Below are positions 50,001 through 63,614 of a DNA stretch of 64,000 nucleotides, one piece after another. The translations under genes and the position numbers were made by a program. Source of the stretch: Aptenodytes patagonicus (Eukaryota > Chordata > Aves > Sphenisciformes > Spheniscidae); NCBI RefSeq assembly GCF_965638725.1, contig NC_134951.1, positions 103,315,811 through 103,379,810 of the forward strand. The letters are read 5' to 3'. Within the stretch, counting starts at the first letter, position 1; each line of letters opens with the position of its first letter. The notes under the pieces were generated by a model, which saw only the letters and a list, made by a program, of their open reading frames with translations, was not told the DNA's origin and did no database searches.

Positions 50001-53000
50001 TACATATGGAAGTTAATGATTCCAGATAATTTTTTCTGTAACTTTACCTTTTTTTTTAATACAATTAATTTATTTTCTTGCTCTGAAGAATACATTAGAG
50101 CTATATACTAAGAGAGGAACACACAAAAACAGGCTGAAGTTTAATTGGTACAGTAGCCTGTACTACAATATTAAATATATGGTTTTTTTTTTTTCTTTTC
50201 TTTACAATCTTGTCTCTCTCTGCATCTCCCAGTTCATACTGGATTATCCTTGGTCCCTGACCCATTCCTGTGCTGTTTCATTTTTTGTAAATTTGTCTCC
50301 TCCTCCCCTTCCCTTAAAATGAAAGTTAGATTAATATAATTCACATCATTTTTTTTTAATTTTGCAAGATGTTCCTGTGTTTGAAAAAAATTTGGCCTAC
50401 CTTTAGTAAGCCTCAACACATTATATGACTTTCCAACAGTGTAAAAAGTTAGCCATATCTATAAAGGCATAATTTATATCAGTATGCAACAGTATAGTAA
50501 ATTATTGCTAATTCAACTGAATACAAGATTTTTTAGGTATCAATACATCCTCATTTACATAGCGAATATCCCACAGTTACTCAGCAACCACAAATGGAAA
50601 CATAAAATTCCTATCAGGTAGGAAAATTGGCAATATACACATCAGAAGCATTATCGGTTACATATCAGTTTAACGTATGGGCCAATTTTGTCTGCTTTTA
50701 TGGAGGTACAATATAATCGTACGTTGCATTTTACCATAGCTTTTTGTCAGACACATTTGCCCCTTCCTGTGATCTACATAAGCCTTTAGATCCATGTTTT
50801 TCATTAGAGAAGAATTGTGAGGCAGAGAGTATCCTAGTAAAAGGGCATATTCCTAAATTAGACTTGGGATTAAAAAAAAAACATTCAAAACCATGTTCAG
50901 CTCATTATTTTGGCAGGTAAAAGGTCATTTATAGTTCTGAGTGGTAATTTGAAAGACAAACTATATAGGCATACTGTTAACAGGCCAAATCATGAATGTG
51001 AAAACCCACAAATCCTTTCCACAAATTTAGCTGATGCTATTCTACTAGTATTATTCTGATAGCAAAGAAGTGTTGGTTTAGAAAAGAAAATTAAATTTAG
51101 GATTGTTTATATCCGTTCACTTATTATTTTATGCCTGTTATCACACAGCCTATGGTGTGTCCTGTGGCACAACTTGCACTTGTCAGCCTGCAGTTCACAG
51201 CAGCAAGGGGTTCACATGCAGAGATGAGGGCTTAGGAGCATCCTCCTGCTGCCGAGCTGTTCTCTGCAGGCGCTGTTAATGTGCAGGTGTATCCGGAAGA
51301 TCAGTTGTGACTGGCTAATTACGAGAAAAACTGGAGGCTTGATTTGGACTCTCTTCAAAGCCTTTTAGGATTGTCTCCTGAACATTTGTTTAGGCTAAAA
51401 CGGCAGCTAGTCTCGCACAATTTTTTTCCTCCTCTCAGCAAGCAGGAGTTTCCTAAATATGTAATTCGACATTTTCTTCCTTCTTAGTTTTCCCTGTACT
51501 ACTTCACTTCCTTCTTAATTTTCTGCGCACTACTTATTTGCCATCCTTCTGCACAGAAGTACTGCCTCATACCTGAGACATTGTTTTCCATTGGACAGGT
51601 TTTATGAGGAGCCAAATCAAGCTGCACCTTACAAGAGAGAAACCATTTGCATTCTTTGGCTTGACTTGACCACTATGTCATATCCATTCTTTTTCCTATT
51701 TGTAAATGTTAAGTTCCCCCTTGCTCCCTTCTCCATCAGAACAGAGATGGAGTCAGCAAACATCTACTCGGACGTTCTCTGCCTCTAAATCAGACTCATT
51801 CTCAAAATAAAACTGCATTGCTTTGGGAAATGTATCTTCTGTTGAAACATGGCAAAAAACCTGCTGTGAGAATGCACCTATATAGCTATCTAGACAAAAC
51901 TTTCTTAATATGCACTAAAAAGAAAGTGTTTGTGCTATATAGCTAGTTTTGTGAGTTTTCATAGGAACCATTATTCCAGTGTACCTCACTTGTCAAGACG
52001 GCTTTGGATTACATGGACTAGTGACTGCAGTTCTTGTGTAGACAACTTGATGAGACCACTGAAAGCTTCTGTGGTGGCCCTGATATGATGTTCGACCCCT
52101 CATGGCTACGGGGTCGCAGGTGCATTCCAGGTACCAGGGAACAGTCCTGGACGTACCTTTGTCTCTTGAACTTTTCATCGTACGGTAGCATTTGTGAGTT
52201 TCGGCATTGCAAAGCCTGAGGTGGGGCGGGGGAAAAACCTCTAGTCTTATCTTATAAATTCACCATATAACTTTCAAGAAATAAGGTAAGTGAAAACTGA
52301 AGGGGACTGTATGTTTTGGAGGAAGTTAATGACATGAAAACCATGATCATAACAAAGCTTAGCTATAGTAAAACCAATTTCGGATTTTATTTACTGCATC
52401 GCGTGGGCTGCTTTGTGGGAAAGTGAGATATGCTAACAGCTAAATCTAGGATCACAAAAGGAGTTAGGCTTCTGTCTCTTTACCGACTTCAGTCCGCCAC
52501 TTAAACACAATAAATCTCAACTAGCTGACTTTGATTTCTTAACAATTTGTATTCTGATGTTGAGTCTACATGAAACAGTGCAGTTCCATGCAGAGAAATT
52601 CAAATCAGCCTTTCATCTACCACCTGCAACACATTTGCAGTGGCACAATATTCTGCTTGGTTTTAAAAGCCCTGCTTCTCATTGTGCCTTGTGTATTTTA
52701 CCCTAAGTTTCTGCACTCAACATCTAGGTTGTTTCCTATGGATACAGCCACTATATCCATACAGTGGATGGATAGCCACAAGTACTGATGCAGCCCCACA
52801 GGTCAGAGCCCGTACACTGCAATCCTAAAGAGGACTCTCAGAACAGAAATTCCCCCTCCTTTGATCATCTTGGCCAATCTCTTTAGCTTCTTCTAGGATA
52901 TTTACATGGTCTGACTGAGATATAGTAACGTCTTGCTCTGAAACATGATGCAGATTTGAGGTCACACCTGCCACAGCTTATCTGAGTTTTCTAACCTGAG

Positions 53001-56000
53001 TTTTGAATTCTCTTTTTCTCCCCCTCACACACACACCACAAGCAAGACTTGGCTCCAGTTTCTGACAAATTAACTGCTTAAATGAAGCCTGACCCCTTCT
53101 TCTAGCGTGTGCTGCTCTCTAGGCAGCAAGCTTTTGAGAAACTCTTCCCTAGCAGCTCAATTCTCCCTTTGCATTTTATGAGGATACTGGATGCCTAAGA
53201 AGGAGGGGAAAGAGGGGCTAGCTGAGCATTCCAGTAGGTGGTATTGTGGTGCTTATCTCCCAAATAAAACTGAGAACATGACTTGCAGCAAAGCAAGAGA
53301 AACCTTTTTGCTTCTTTACGTTTAAAAAAACCCCACATTTATCTGGTGAAAACTCTTTGAATATTTTAATAAGAAACAAAGCTCCTGTTATAAAGTAATG
53401 AGTGATCCTTTTGCATCAGAAAGAGATTGTGTCTTCAGAAATAAGTTTGCTGCATAAAATCATTGGGATGAGTCTTGGCTAGTATTCAGGTTTCACAGCT
53501 GTAAATGAGCAGAGGGAAAAAAAACAACAAAAACCCCTACAGCTTAGTTTTCTCTACCTTCCTCATCTGTTTGTCTCCCAGACTTCTGATGGCTGAAAAA
53601 CCTTGTGATGAGAGAGGGAGAAAATTGTTTTTCTGTGCTCAAATAGATCAATCACCACTGAAGTCTGGAGAACACCCAGGCTCTACTCCCACATCAGAAT
53701 TTGATTTGCTCTGCAAATTAATTTAGTACTTAGCAATCTGACAAGCAGTACAAGACAGGATATGCCAAGTCAGGGCCTAATCCCAGAAGTGGTTGAGCAA
53801 TCCCAAATTCCACTTTCAGAAGCAGTCAGTCCTCAAAGTACACTGCAAATTGCAGGTATCTTTAGAGGTCTGTGAATAAGCTCTCAGCTACAAAAGCCCT
53901 CGCAGAGCTCTGGGCTCCTACATCTAGGCAGAGTTTGATATCAAAGCTAGATCTAAACTAAATTACATACATTGCTGTACATAAAATAAAATAGACTTGT
54001 TTTTTTAATTGGCCTATGCAAACCAATTAGAAATACTGTGTTCTTCCCCTCCTACATGCTTCCTTCTTTACTCTGCTAGGATACACATACCTGGATGAAG
54101 GAGCAATACAATTCTCACCACATTAATATGGTGGGGCTGATAGTGCTCTTTTTAAGGTAATATCCACACTTTCTACTACCCTGTTGAAATTATTTCCTAC
54201 CAAGACAAGTAGCTTCAGTAATGCTTCCACTGAAGGGAACAGTGAACTCCCACCTCTCTGCGTCTCCACCTATTTTCTCCAGAAATGCCTGCATAATTTA
54301 TTTTATGAGTCTGCATAATTGAGTGAAATACCCCTTTACAGACTTGACAATGATTCAGCACTGGTCATGCTGCCTTTCACTGTGGCTTAACACAATACTA
54401 TCAGGTTTGAAGCATGATCAGGAAGGGTGAAGCAGACTAAGGAAGGAGGATGCAATTCTCCTACAGCAAAGAGAATTTAAGGAAAATTAAATGAGTCAAA
54501 AAATAAACTCTCAATCTTAAGGGGCTTTAAGTTTAGTTTTCATAGGTACAACTGCAGTTTTAATGATCATACCAGGCAATGTTATGAAAAAATGTTATGC
54601 TTAGGGTAAAGAATGACTACTAGATGGCTCAACTTCTGGAGGTAAGGTGAGAATTAATAAGAGGAGGTGTTTTTAGTGTAATCATAATGAGAAGATGCCA
54701 CATAGTAAGCAGGAAAGCTAAACAAAAGGCAAAAGTCTGGAAAAAAGAAAGGAAGAAAAGAAGGAGGTATAAAAATAACAGAATAAAAAACTCCAAATAA
54801 GCACATTTAGTAATAAAAGGGATAGAAAGAATGGTGAACCACCTTTGTTTCTTCCTTGAGCCACATTCTTCACCCAGAAAGACAAATCCATGTCCGATTT
54901 TGACCCATTATGCAGTAGCAATGTACAAATCTAGGCTTTTTTGCAAGGAGAGAGAGAGAGAGAGATTTTACATGTAACAAGACACCTTGTCATTAATGAG
55001 ATGCTAATACAGTGAAAATGTTACACATTTCCTCAGTTTTCAGTGCTACTGTGGAGAATGGATACCAGATTATCCCAGTAAAAACAGACCAACTGGGAAA
55101 GCTTATATTTTCAGGTGGCATGAACTCTACTGACTTACTCTCTATCTATATATGCATACGTATTTGCATATATACATACATATACATACGTGTGTGCATG
55201 CACCCACCCAGCCACACACCAGTACCTCCTTACTCAGGCCTTGATTATTCCAGGAGATACTTAGGAAGAGGTTAGATCTGCCCAGAATGCAAAGCTCAGT
55301 CAGCATTTATTAAAAATAACGTTCCAGCAAAAAGACAGTACAATACTGTATTGCCAAACTGTCCTGTGAAATGGGCATGGACTGTAACTCACTGAGAAAA
55401 CAGCTGACAGTTTTCTTGACAAAAGTTCAGGGTATAATATAAGCAGAGCAGCAGGATCAATAATTACTGCCACTTGTATTAATCACAGTTACATCAGATG
55501 ATTTATGGATGACTGAAGCACTCAGACATTTTTCAAAAAAGAGTTTTGAAGAATAGACCGTAATTTGTAATGAAAGGTACTATTTGGAGAACAAGTCTTA
55601 CGAGGAGCGGCTGAGGGAACTGGGGTTGTTTAGTCTGGAGAAAAGGAGGCTGAGGGGAGACCTCATCGCTCTCTACAACTACCTGAAAGGAGGTTGTAGC
55701 CAGGTGGGTGTCGGTCTCTTCTCCCAAGTAACAAGCGATAGGACGAGAGGAAATGGCCTCAAGTTGCGCCAGGGGAGGTTTAGATTGGATGTAAGGAAAA
55801 ATTTCTTTACTGAAAGAGTGGTGAAACATTGGAACAGGCTGCCCAGGGAAGTGGTGGAGTCCCCATCCCTGGAGGTATTTAAAAGACGAGTAGATGAGGC
55901 ACTTAGGGACATGGTTTAGTGGGCATGGTGGTGTTGGGTCGATGGTTGGACTCGATGATCTTAGAGGTCTTTTCCAACCTCAATGATTCTATGATTCTAT

Positions 56001-59000
56001 GATTTAAATTCAGTCAGAAAAACACCTTTATTGGCAATGTGTAACCCACCCCATTCCTCCTTTCCCATTGCAAAACAAATCTTTTAATTCAGAATTCAGT
56101 GTTCAGAATTTTTCTTTGTGACTGTGATGCTCGGCTATTGAACCAGACGGCTCCTTTCCCCTCCCCCGTCTCTCATCACCAGAAAGTTGCTTAGCCCTGT
56201 GACGCATTGTCACAAGCAGAATAAGCCTCTGCCTCTGTTGTCCTTTCCCTCTTCTCCATCTCCTGTACAGGTGTTCAGTAATAGCTCCCTCGGTAGTTAC
56301 AGGGAAGATAACACTCCAAAGCTCAATGTTTCAAAAAGGATCTTTCAATTCCAGCCTTACCAGTGCCGTATTACCAATGGTCTGCATGATAATCCATCAG
56401 GATCTTAAGGTCTTAGATGAGTCTTTTTTGAAATGAAGGAGAGATCATTTCCCCACTCGAATCACTTTATGTTGTACAATGAGCAGTTAGCCTTGCCCGA
56501 TGGGCTCTGTCATGAGGGCTTCTATAGCATTTTATATGGTCACTCAGTAACACCAAAGAAAATGACAGGAAAAGAACATGGGGAAGTGGAGTGCAAGGAG
56601 GATAAGTAGCCTGGCACTGTGGCCATCTAGACAGGAGTTATAATTTGTCCATGTCGATGTCCCTGGCACAAGGTGAACTTTTCACTCGTGTGAGAGCTCT
56701 CAGCATGAGCTCTTTTCCAGTACATGTTCAGTTGTCTCTACTGTTTCATTCCCTTGGCAGCATATTCATTCATTCTTATGTTCATAAGGGTGTTTCTTGA
56801 ATTCTCAGGGGCACGTATTAGTATTTCAAAACTGTTTTAGAAATAGTCCTGATTCAAAAAATTCATTAAGCTTTTCTAATGTTGGAAAAGGTTTAGTTTG
56901 GGGTTTTTATATACTTCGGTGGTTTCTTCTTTCCCCTATTTATTTTCCATTTTGCTAAAACTGTAGTGAATTACTATAAATAAAATTATTTTCATTATAG
57001 TTCTAACTTCTAATCAAGTTTCAGACAATTTCAGCTGCACTAGCAATTATATGAATTAATCATCTGTTTGGTTTCTAGATATGGCAAACAGAACATGGAA
57101 AGCATATAGAAGCTTGGCAGCGTGTGGCAGAAAATTAAAGTTGACTTTTTGAAGTATTATTGTTCTGTCTTATATAAAATGAGGAAAAATGTGCCCATTA
57201 TTCCAGGTCAAAGAGAGGCCTGCTTACAGATCAGAGCACAGTTCTACCATGAAACATGAGGCTAGGTCTGAGCACCTCAGAGCCCCCACAAAGCTACTCT
57301 GAAAACAGAGCTGTGGAAAGGTCACTGAAGACAGAATTTTGGGTTCAGTGGTTCTGTCCTTATACATGCTTCAAATGTAATCCTTTTACATACACAGTAG
57401 GAAGAGGAGCAGCTGTTGCTGGGCTTTGAGGGTATCCACAGAAATAAAGCAGGACAGCTTCCAAATGGGCAATTATTCCCATATGAGAAATCTCCATTAA
57501 AAATGAAAAAACACACCCAAAACACCTGTGCATGCATATTTGGAGTTTATTTGGAAAAGTGACATTTAATTTGACTGAATGTAATAGCGAAGACCCTGCC
57601 ACATCTGAAACGAAGCTTTATATCCAGTGTAATTAGCGGATGTCTGAACCATAACATCCCAGCCCTACAAAGAGTAATTCCCAGGAGTAAAGACAGCACA
57701 ATGGAATTCCACTGGGTTCACAGAATAGCTCTAGAAGCAGCTACAGACCTCTTAGATAGATTGTCAAATGTATGTGAGATAATGGAAATAATACATATTC
57801 AGTAACATTTTCAAAAGCAACAGAGGTTGGAAGTCTGTTATTTATTGTTAGAAAAAAATCTGTAAATATTTGCAATTACAGATTGAATGTATTTGTACAT
57901 GTATCCTTTATATACAGAATATGAAGTACAGAATGTTTTGGAGTAGTTGCCTTAATGTTATTTTCCTATTCCTTCAGCTTTTTTACCAGGTTAAAGGAGA
58001 TATGTGTTTGAAGATAATTGAAAATGGGAAACAAAAAGACATTGTCATCCGAGAAGGCGAGGTAAAACAGGGTTGTTTTTCTGTTATTGTTGAGCATAGG
58101 TATGTTAAATGAATATTTTATGAAGTATTTAAAAATAATTTTAACCCTGCTGTGCAAGAGATGGCATCAGGATTTTAAAAAAAAAACACAAAAAACAAAA
58201 AACTTGGATGCGGTATAGCAAATTCCATGTAATTAACAGCAAACTACAATACACTGCGTTCAACATTTCATGATTTCAGTAACAGATAAAAATCTCTCTG
58301 GGCATTTGGGATACCCATTCAGATGGTCAGGAATATACTGAGAGGAGTTCTTATTCCCCTGCATGGCATGGAATCTGCCATGTGAATTCATAGTGGATCT
58401 GTCTTTTATGTACACTTGTCGGGTCATACTGCCTACCCACCCAAACACGCCATTAAGCGGTCTGCCTAGAAGTTAGAAGGTTAAGAGATTCAGCAATTTT
58501 CAGCCTTCTTTAGTTGTCACAGCTAGCCTTCGCAACCATCACAATACGAGAACAGTTTTAAAAGAGCAATTTATGGATAAAATGTATCCAGCTGCACTCG
58601 GTTGTTTTTCCTTATAGTAGTGGACTTGCTGAAGCATAGATTGCAGTGCTCCTGATGAGCACTGCGTGACTTGATGAGAGCGTGACTAGACATTTTACTT
58701 GGTGTTACTACAAGTTATTAGATGTGCTACAACTGCCAGTCATTATTATTGTCACAAGCTTGAACTGCACTCAGTCTTTGAAAGGATTATTAGATCTACT
58801 GGGGCCAGCCTTTAAAGTGGAAGACATAAATTAGACCCAATAGCTTGATGTCATTAGAAGCATTATGACATTTTCAACGAAGAAACAGATCTACGTTTTT
58901 GAACCTATAGACGGTGAGATTCTGGTAATACACTTCACGCTGGAGAAGCACATCCAGCCGAGATCTTGGCATGTACCACAAGCATTAATGAAAAGGCGCC

Positions 59001-62000
59001 CGCAATATCCTTAGTGGGAAGACTGACACTAGTCCTGGTGAGGCACTATCATCAGCTCTGCTTTGCAGGCAGAGAAATTGTAATGACTTGCCCAAACCTG
59101 GCTAAGAAATCTGTAGCGCTGAAGAACAGTACAGGCTTACCACCTTCCTACATAGTCAGATAGCTGCTAGAAAAAGGTTTATTCTCAAACTTCAGTAATA
59201 GACTTCTCCCAACCAATGTTGCCTATTCACTTTGTCGCTTGCATAAGTAAGTAGCCCCTCATATTTGTTAATTATTTTTGGAGAGAATAACACTCCCCGT
59301 CATGCAATCACAGGTGCTCGCTGTGTTGGAGGGATACATGTGGTTGATTAGTTTAGACATTTTCTTGAGCTGACAACAAACTTGCTTTTTATTTCCATTT
59401 CTGCTACTCAGAAATTGCAGTAAATTTATAAATTCCAGATGAGTAACTGGTTAGATTTTCATTTCAATTGTGTCTAGCAGTGATGATCAGACTGGGAGGA
59501 GAGCACTCGACTGCAATAAAGGCAGTGCTGATTGCGGAGTTAACGGTCAGCATTCACCGAGAAAACAAGAAGCACTATCTGCTGGGCTGTTGGTACCAAA
59601 GTGGGTGTCGCTGCAAAGGAGCAACACAGGATCAACAAAGAGTAGGGGAAAAGTGGGGCAAGGAGCGGAGGATTTTGCAGGTTGTGGGGCAGGGGAAGGA
59701 CAACACAAAGAACAAAGATTTCCTGACACTGATGCTTTCCCATTTCTTTGAACAGATGTTCCTCCTACCTGCTAGGATACCTCATTCTCCTCAGAGATAT
59801 GCAAACACTGTGGGTCTTGTGATTGAGAGAGAAAGATTAAAGACAGAAATTGATGGGCTCAGGTGAAGTATAAACTGTTGGCTAATCTGTTAGGACTTGT
59901 AATATAAACTAATTTCTCATGTCAATACAATACTGTATTTTACTTTCCTGATAATTTATCAGATTCACCCTGGCAATTTTGTACTAATTTTATCCACACA
60001 TCTATTTATCTATACACACATAAACAGAGATCTCATTTAGCATTTGATTTAGTTAAACAAGGAACATGTTGAAATGTCTTAAATGCATGTTGTGGTTATA
60101 GCTATCTACTTATGTATTGCCTACTACTATCGCCTTAAGTTTTAAAATCTCAGAGCTCTGTAACAACACAAATAAAAAAAAAGATTTTTTTATCAGTTCT
60201 GGCAAGCAGAACATTAATTCCTTTGTAAGCACTGAAAGCAGAAAGATAAAGAGCAGCTTTCACGGCAAGTGCGTGGGAAGCTGGAAACAAAAGTCAATTT
60301 TCTTAACACTAACCCCTCTACATTGTACACACCTCTGCCTACCTTTTATTGCATTAAGAAAACAACATCTTCAAAGAAATGAGAGGCTTACTTTGTATTC
60401 TAGTGGGAGCAGGACTAAGCCTTGTCCTGTGGTCATACAGAATTCATAAGTCTAAGAAGGCAAGTCACAGCAGTAACATTAGCCGAGTTAGAAAAGCTGT
60501 TTTGACATTAACCAGGTACGACTGACCAAAGAGAGCGTACCGCTAGTCATGTAATTTATAAAGATTTAAAACTGCCATAATATCTGTAATGTACTGTTTC
60601 TGTCCTGTTGCCTACAGTTTTGATTGTTGCATGGGCGGTGTCACAATAGGAAGATTGCGAATATGTGGAGCTAGAAAGATACACTTTTTCATTCAAACAA
60701 AAAAGGCTAAAGAAAGAAATAAGAAACTAAGAAAGGGACCATTCAAAAAACCACCTGATTGGATTCCAAGCTAAAGACAAATCCAGTTCATTTAAAACAT
60801 TGTTCATCTATGCACTTGTCCCTTTTTTCCCTTTCATTGCAGGTCTGTGGATCATGAGCACTTACGGTATTAAAAAGATATTTTGAGCTAGAAACAATTG
60901 GCCCGTGATTCAGATAACAATGTTTATTTGTAATAAAGGACCATAAGTAGCTCTAGGTAACTTTAAGTAAGATAACCTACCTAGTACATGAAGTCTGTGA
61001 ATGGTATGAGTTAGAGAGATGCTGAATGCCTTTTTAGGGATGCCAGGTAGATCTAGAGATTTGCACTCCAATATAGTCATGCTCTTGTGGAGAAATTAAA
61101 CTAAAAGCTACCATATGGTTTGCAGGTGGAAAGAAAATAATTTGATTAACAAAGCACACTCTTAATTGAAAATACCTAATAAGATGCCTGAAAATAAATC
61201 ACTTGGAGGTTTTTTGTGCCCTTGTTTTCACACTGACATGATAAACAAAGACACCTGAAGTTTTGGAAGTGAACAATCATGTCATACTTTTTAACCTACA
61301 TTGTCTCTCTGTGTGCTCCTGGGAGAGATGGGATTTACAATCAGAACCTCTAATCTTCTCAAACTTTTTTCACTCCCAGCCACGTGCAGCAAAGACTGTA
61401 CAAGAGGAATTCATAATAAACTTTGAAGTATGCTGACTCAAGGTCTAATATTACGTTACTGTTCCATTATTTATCATGCCTACAAGCCTCAGTCATAAAT
61501 CAGAGCCCCCAGCATGCCAATTATTGTACAAGTGAAGAAGTAGCCTGCCCCAGTGTTTCAGCCTAAGTAATGATTACATGCTTTGTACTATAAGAAAAAT
61601 GCACTAGATAATCTTAATCCTATGGCAAACAAGTACAGAAACAACTAAATTTTATGTTAGTTGTGTGGTTGGATTCTTTAACACCCAGTAAGGTGCAAAG
61701 TCCTTCCCAGGTGCAAAGCCTTTTCCCAGCCGAGAGATTTGTAACATCTCTCTTCTCTGTAGATTCTCTGTGTTCAAAATTTGTGCTCGTAGCACAGCTT
61801 TTTCCATACTGGAGGCAGTAATAACATTACTCTCTTCCGAGTACCCTGTTTTTGCAAAACTTAAGGAGCCGGGGAGCTCTTACAAACTTTCTGGACAATA
61901 TGTATATAGATACATAAGACAGACGTGTATACACAAATATGCACAGTATAATTATATAAGCCTTGTTTCTCTCTTCAAACACACATTCCAGTGACTTTAA

Positions 62001-63614
62001 CCAAAGGACACACAGGACCTATTTACAATCAGTCGCAATATGAGTGACTGTACTGGAGCATCACTCATTTGCCAGTCCATGCAGTCTTTTTTAAATCCGT
62101 AGGTAAATTCTGTATTTGCCATTCCATAGATTACAGCAACCTTGACCTGTTGATCCCAGCACAATTTGTTTATTTATGAAGACATAAAATAATGCAAGTG
62201 AAGCACTAAGTTCCTCTTCAGAGGGGTGAGCTAAACAACACTTCCCAAATTTACGCAGCTGACAACCGTCTATTTTTTGCAAACAAGTCCGTGAGCCACC
62301 TTGTTTTCTTACCAGTCCGTGCATGGGCAATAAGCAAGCTGCCGCCCTTAAATATGAGCATTTATCTCATAGCTGCATGGAAGCAGTTACTGGAGATGGT
62401 ATTTGGGGCCAGTTATTTTTGCAGTAACTACATCCAAAGTGAGAATTTTTGGTCCCAAGGGACTATGGCACCAATCATTTCCAGGATTAAATCTGGAAAG
62501 TTTGCTAAAGGAATTTGGTGACTTATCTGTGGTTGATCAGCAGAACTACAAGGCCCTCCATAGAAGTTTGAGCACCCCACCCACCAAGTCAGCTAACCAG
62601 GGAAACAGAAAGCTTCCCTAAATAACCATTCTTCAGAATAAAGTACACCAGGCTTGAGAATAACACGCTCTTACACAACAGCAAGCAGCTATTTTCTTGA
62701 AAAGACTGAAACTGACTGATCAGTTAATTAATGAAAGGATTGACTAATGTTTTTACTTTGTCAGATACTATGTTGGAGAATCAACTAATGTCCTCTTTGA
62801 AAAATGGTTTCACTGCGAAGATCTCGGCACTCAGCTTATACCAATAATCCAAGAGTAAGCTTTTTTCTGTGTAAATTTTAAAAGAACGGTTAAAATGATC
62901 TAATAGATCTTCATCAGTCTGTGACTGACTTAGTTAATTTTCTATTTATGCTGCATTTTACATAGACTTGTTAAAAGTTAATTGCTGCTCTACAAATTTT
63001 TAATCATATCTTGTATACCCCAAACTCATTAAATCAGATTTAGAAAAATATGAAAATCAAGTGTTCCTCAGATCTATCTGGAACATACTTTTTGAACAAG
63101 TAAAAGCACACTGCTGCAAAGTGCAAAAAGAATTGAATGAAAAATTAACACTGAATTGATGCTAGGTTAACTAGGTAAAACACTAAATTGCCTTAGGGCT
63201 TCTTTCACTTTTGCTTTAATCTAAGTACTTTTAATCGATATTACTCATGAACAATCAGGACTGGCACTTTTGGTAGAGAGCTGCTTTCTAGGAAATGTGT
63301 GAATGTCATCAATTAATTAATCAATTTGTTAAACGGTTGCTAAAGGTGAACAAGGAAATTGTTTAGCGACATGAATTTTGGAGGACTTTCAGACAAACCC
63401 TCTGTCAATAAAATAGGTATAGCCCTGTTGAATACATGTGATCGTAGCTGAGGATCTGGCACATCCATTCTCAGCACAAAGCTTAATGGCCAGTATTACT
63501 GCCTAGTCTTTGTTAACCTGGAGAACATGAACACGACTTTTTACTGGTGTTTAAATGTTTATTATTCCAGGTTTTTCAATTCAAGACAATATCAAACTGG
63601 AAAACCAAATCCAG
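43966..63614 (+). CDS. HAAO: 3-hydroxyanthranilate 3,4-dioxygenase, 5' part (six exons)
   Basis: The spliced CDS joins 43966-44045, 48309-48387, 57978-58061, 59756-59862, 62765-62854 and 63571-63614, and continues past the window. The enzyme is a cytosolic non-heme Fe(II) dioxygenase of the cupin fold. It opens the ring of 3-hydroxyanthranilate with O2, giving the semialdehyde that closes to quinolinate, the precursor of NAD in the kynurenine pathway. The 161 codons visible cover the N-terminal cupin half of a protein that is 286 residues in human. Iron ligands His47, Glu53 and His91, and substrate-binding Arg43, Arg95 and Glu105, fall at exactly the human numbering with no indels. Motifs seen include [16 protein letters not shown] and [20 protein letters not shown]. 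No stops or frameshifts occur. The rest of the gene is outside the window. Confidence 0.97.
44046..48308 (+). other. HAAO: HAAO intron 1
   Basis: This 4.3-kb intron starts GTAAGT and ends TTTTCTAG. It contains a T run at about 44,956-44,972 and otherwise unremarkable AT-rich DNA. No other gene was seen inside. Confidence 0.9.
48309..48387 (+). CDS. HAAO: HAAO coding exon 2
   Basis: The first base completes Met27. The exon then encodes residues 28-53, [17 protein letters not shown] followed by DYHIEEGEE. It carries substrate-binding Arg43 and the iron ligands His47 and Glu53. The acceptor is TTTTCTAG and the donor GAG|GTAACC. The exon ends in phase 0. Confidence 0.97.
54948..54965. repeat. 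(AG)n microsatellite
   Basis: A pure AG dinucleotide run inside HAAO intron 2. Confidence 0.8.
55147..55200. repeat. TA/CA-rich simple repeat
   Basis: An imperfect run of TATATAC, CATACG and TGTGTGC words. It is a degenerate purine-pyrimidine alternating microsatellite within HAAO intron 2. Confidence 0.65.
55590..56004 (+). mobile_element. CR1 LINE 3' fragment
   Basis: About 415 bp of CR1 lies in plus orientation inside HAAO intron 2. It includes the C-terminal end of ORF2, reading [20 protein letters not shown] through to [15 protein letters not shown] and a TAG. The conserved 3' untranslated part follows, with CTTTTCCAACCTCAATGATTC and about two to three ATTCTATG octamers at the end. The frame is open throughout, unlike the older minus-strand copy at 3.57 kb. 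Strong 5' truncation makes it dead on arrival. It lies in the same direction as HAAO. Confidence 0.96.
57978..58061 (+). CDS. HAAO: HAAO coding exon 3
   Basis: This exon encodes residues 54-81, [20 protein letters not shown] followed by DIVIREGE, the middle strands of the cupin barrel. It is 84 bp long and phase 0 at both ends, with acceptor CCTTCAG and donor GAG|GTAAAA. Because it is a whole number of codons, skipping it would keep frame while removing 28 residues. Confidence 0.96.
58062..59755 (+). other. HAAO: HAAO intron 3
   Basis: This 1.7-kb intron runs from GTAAAA to TTTCTTTGAACAG. It contains a 9-bp perfect hairpin at 58,643-58,665. The last 288 bp are open in the frame of exon 4. 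Confidence 0.9.
58643..58665. repeat. Perfect 9-bp hairpin
   Basis: GCAGTGCTC and GAGCACTGC are exact reverse complements around a CTGAT loop, within HAAO intron 3. Confidence 0.8.
59756..59862 (+). CDS. HAAO: HAAO coding exon 4
   Basis: This exon encodes residues 82-116 ([35 protein letters not shown]) plus two bases of Arg117. It carries the third iron ligand His91 and substrate-binding Arg95 and Glu105. The acceptor is TTTGAACAG and the donor AG|GTGAAG. Confidence 0.97.
59863..62764 (+). other. HAAO: HAAO intron 4
   Basis: This 2.9-kb intron runs from GTGAAG to ACTTTGTCAG. It is AT-rich with no recognisable embedded gene or transposon. Confidence 0.9.
62765..62854 (+). CDS. HAAO: HAAO coding exon 5
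   Basis: The first base completes Arg117. The exon encodes [19 protein letters not shown], then [10 protein letters not shown], and two bases of Glu147. These residues link the first cupin barrel toward the C-terminal part. The acceptor is TTTGTCAG and the donor GA|GTAAGC. Confidence 0.96.
62855..63570 (+). other. HAAO: HAAO intron 5
   Basis: This 716-bp intron runs from GTAAGC to TATTATTCCAG. Nothing else was recognised in it. Confidence 0.9.
63571..63614 (+). CDS. HAAO: HAAO coding exon 6
   Basis: This 44-bp exon completes Glu147, encodes [14 protein letters not shown] and gives the first base of the next codon. The acceptor is TTATTCCAG and the donor CCAG|GTAATG. By family comparison the next codon is expected to be Asp, followed by the C-terminal half on exons beyond the window. 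Confidence 0.93.

Larger units (their letters stand above)
48388..57977 (+). other. HAAO: HAAO intron 2
   Basis: At 9.6 kb this is the largest intron seen here. It runs from GTAACC to TATTCCTTCAG and contains the short plus-strand CR1 fragment at 55.59 kb, an AG microsatellite near 54.95 kb and a TA/CA-rich patch near 55.15 kb. A slightly GC-richer patch at 49.5-49.7 kb has no recognisable gene. Confidence 0.88.

Noticed and set aside
55533-55912. Minus-strand open frames over the second CR1 fragment
   Set aside because: They are antisense shadows of the ORF2 C-terminal end.
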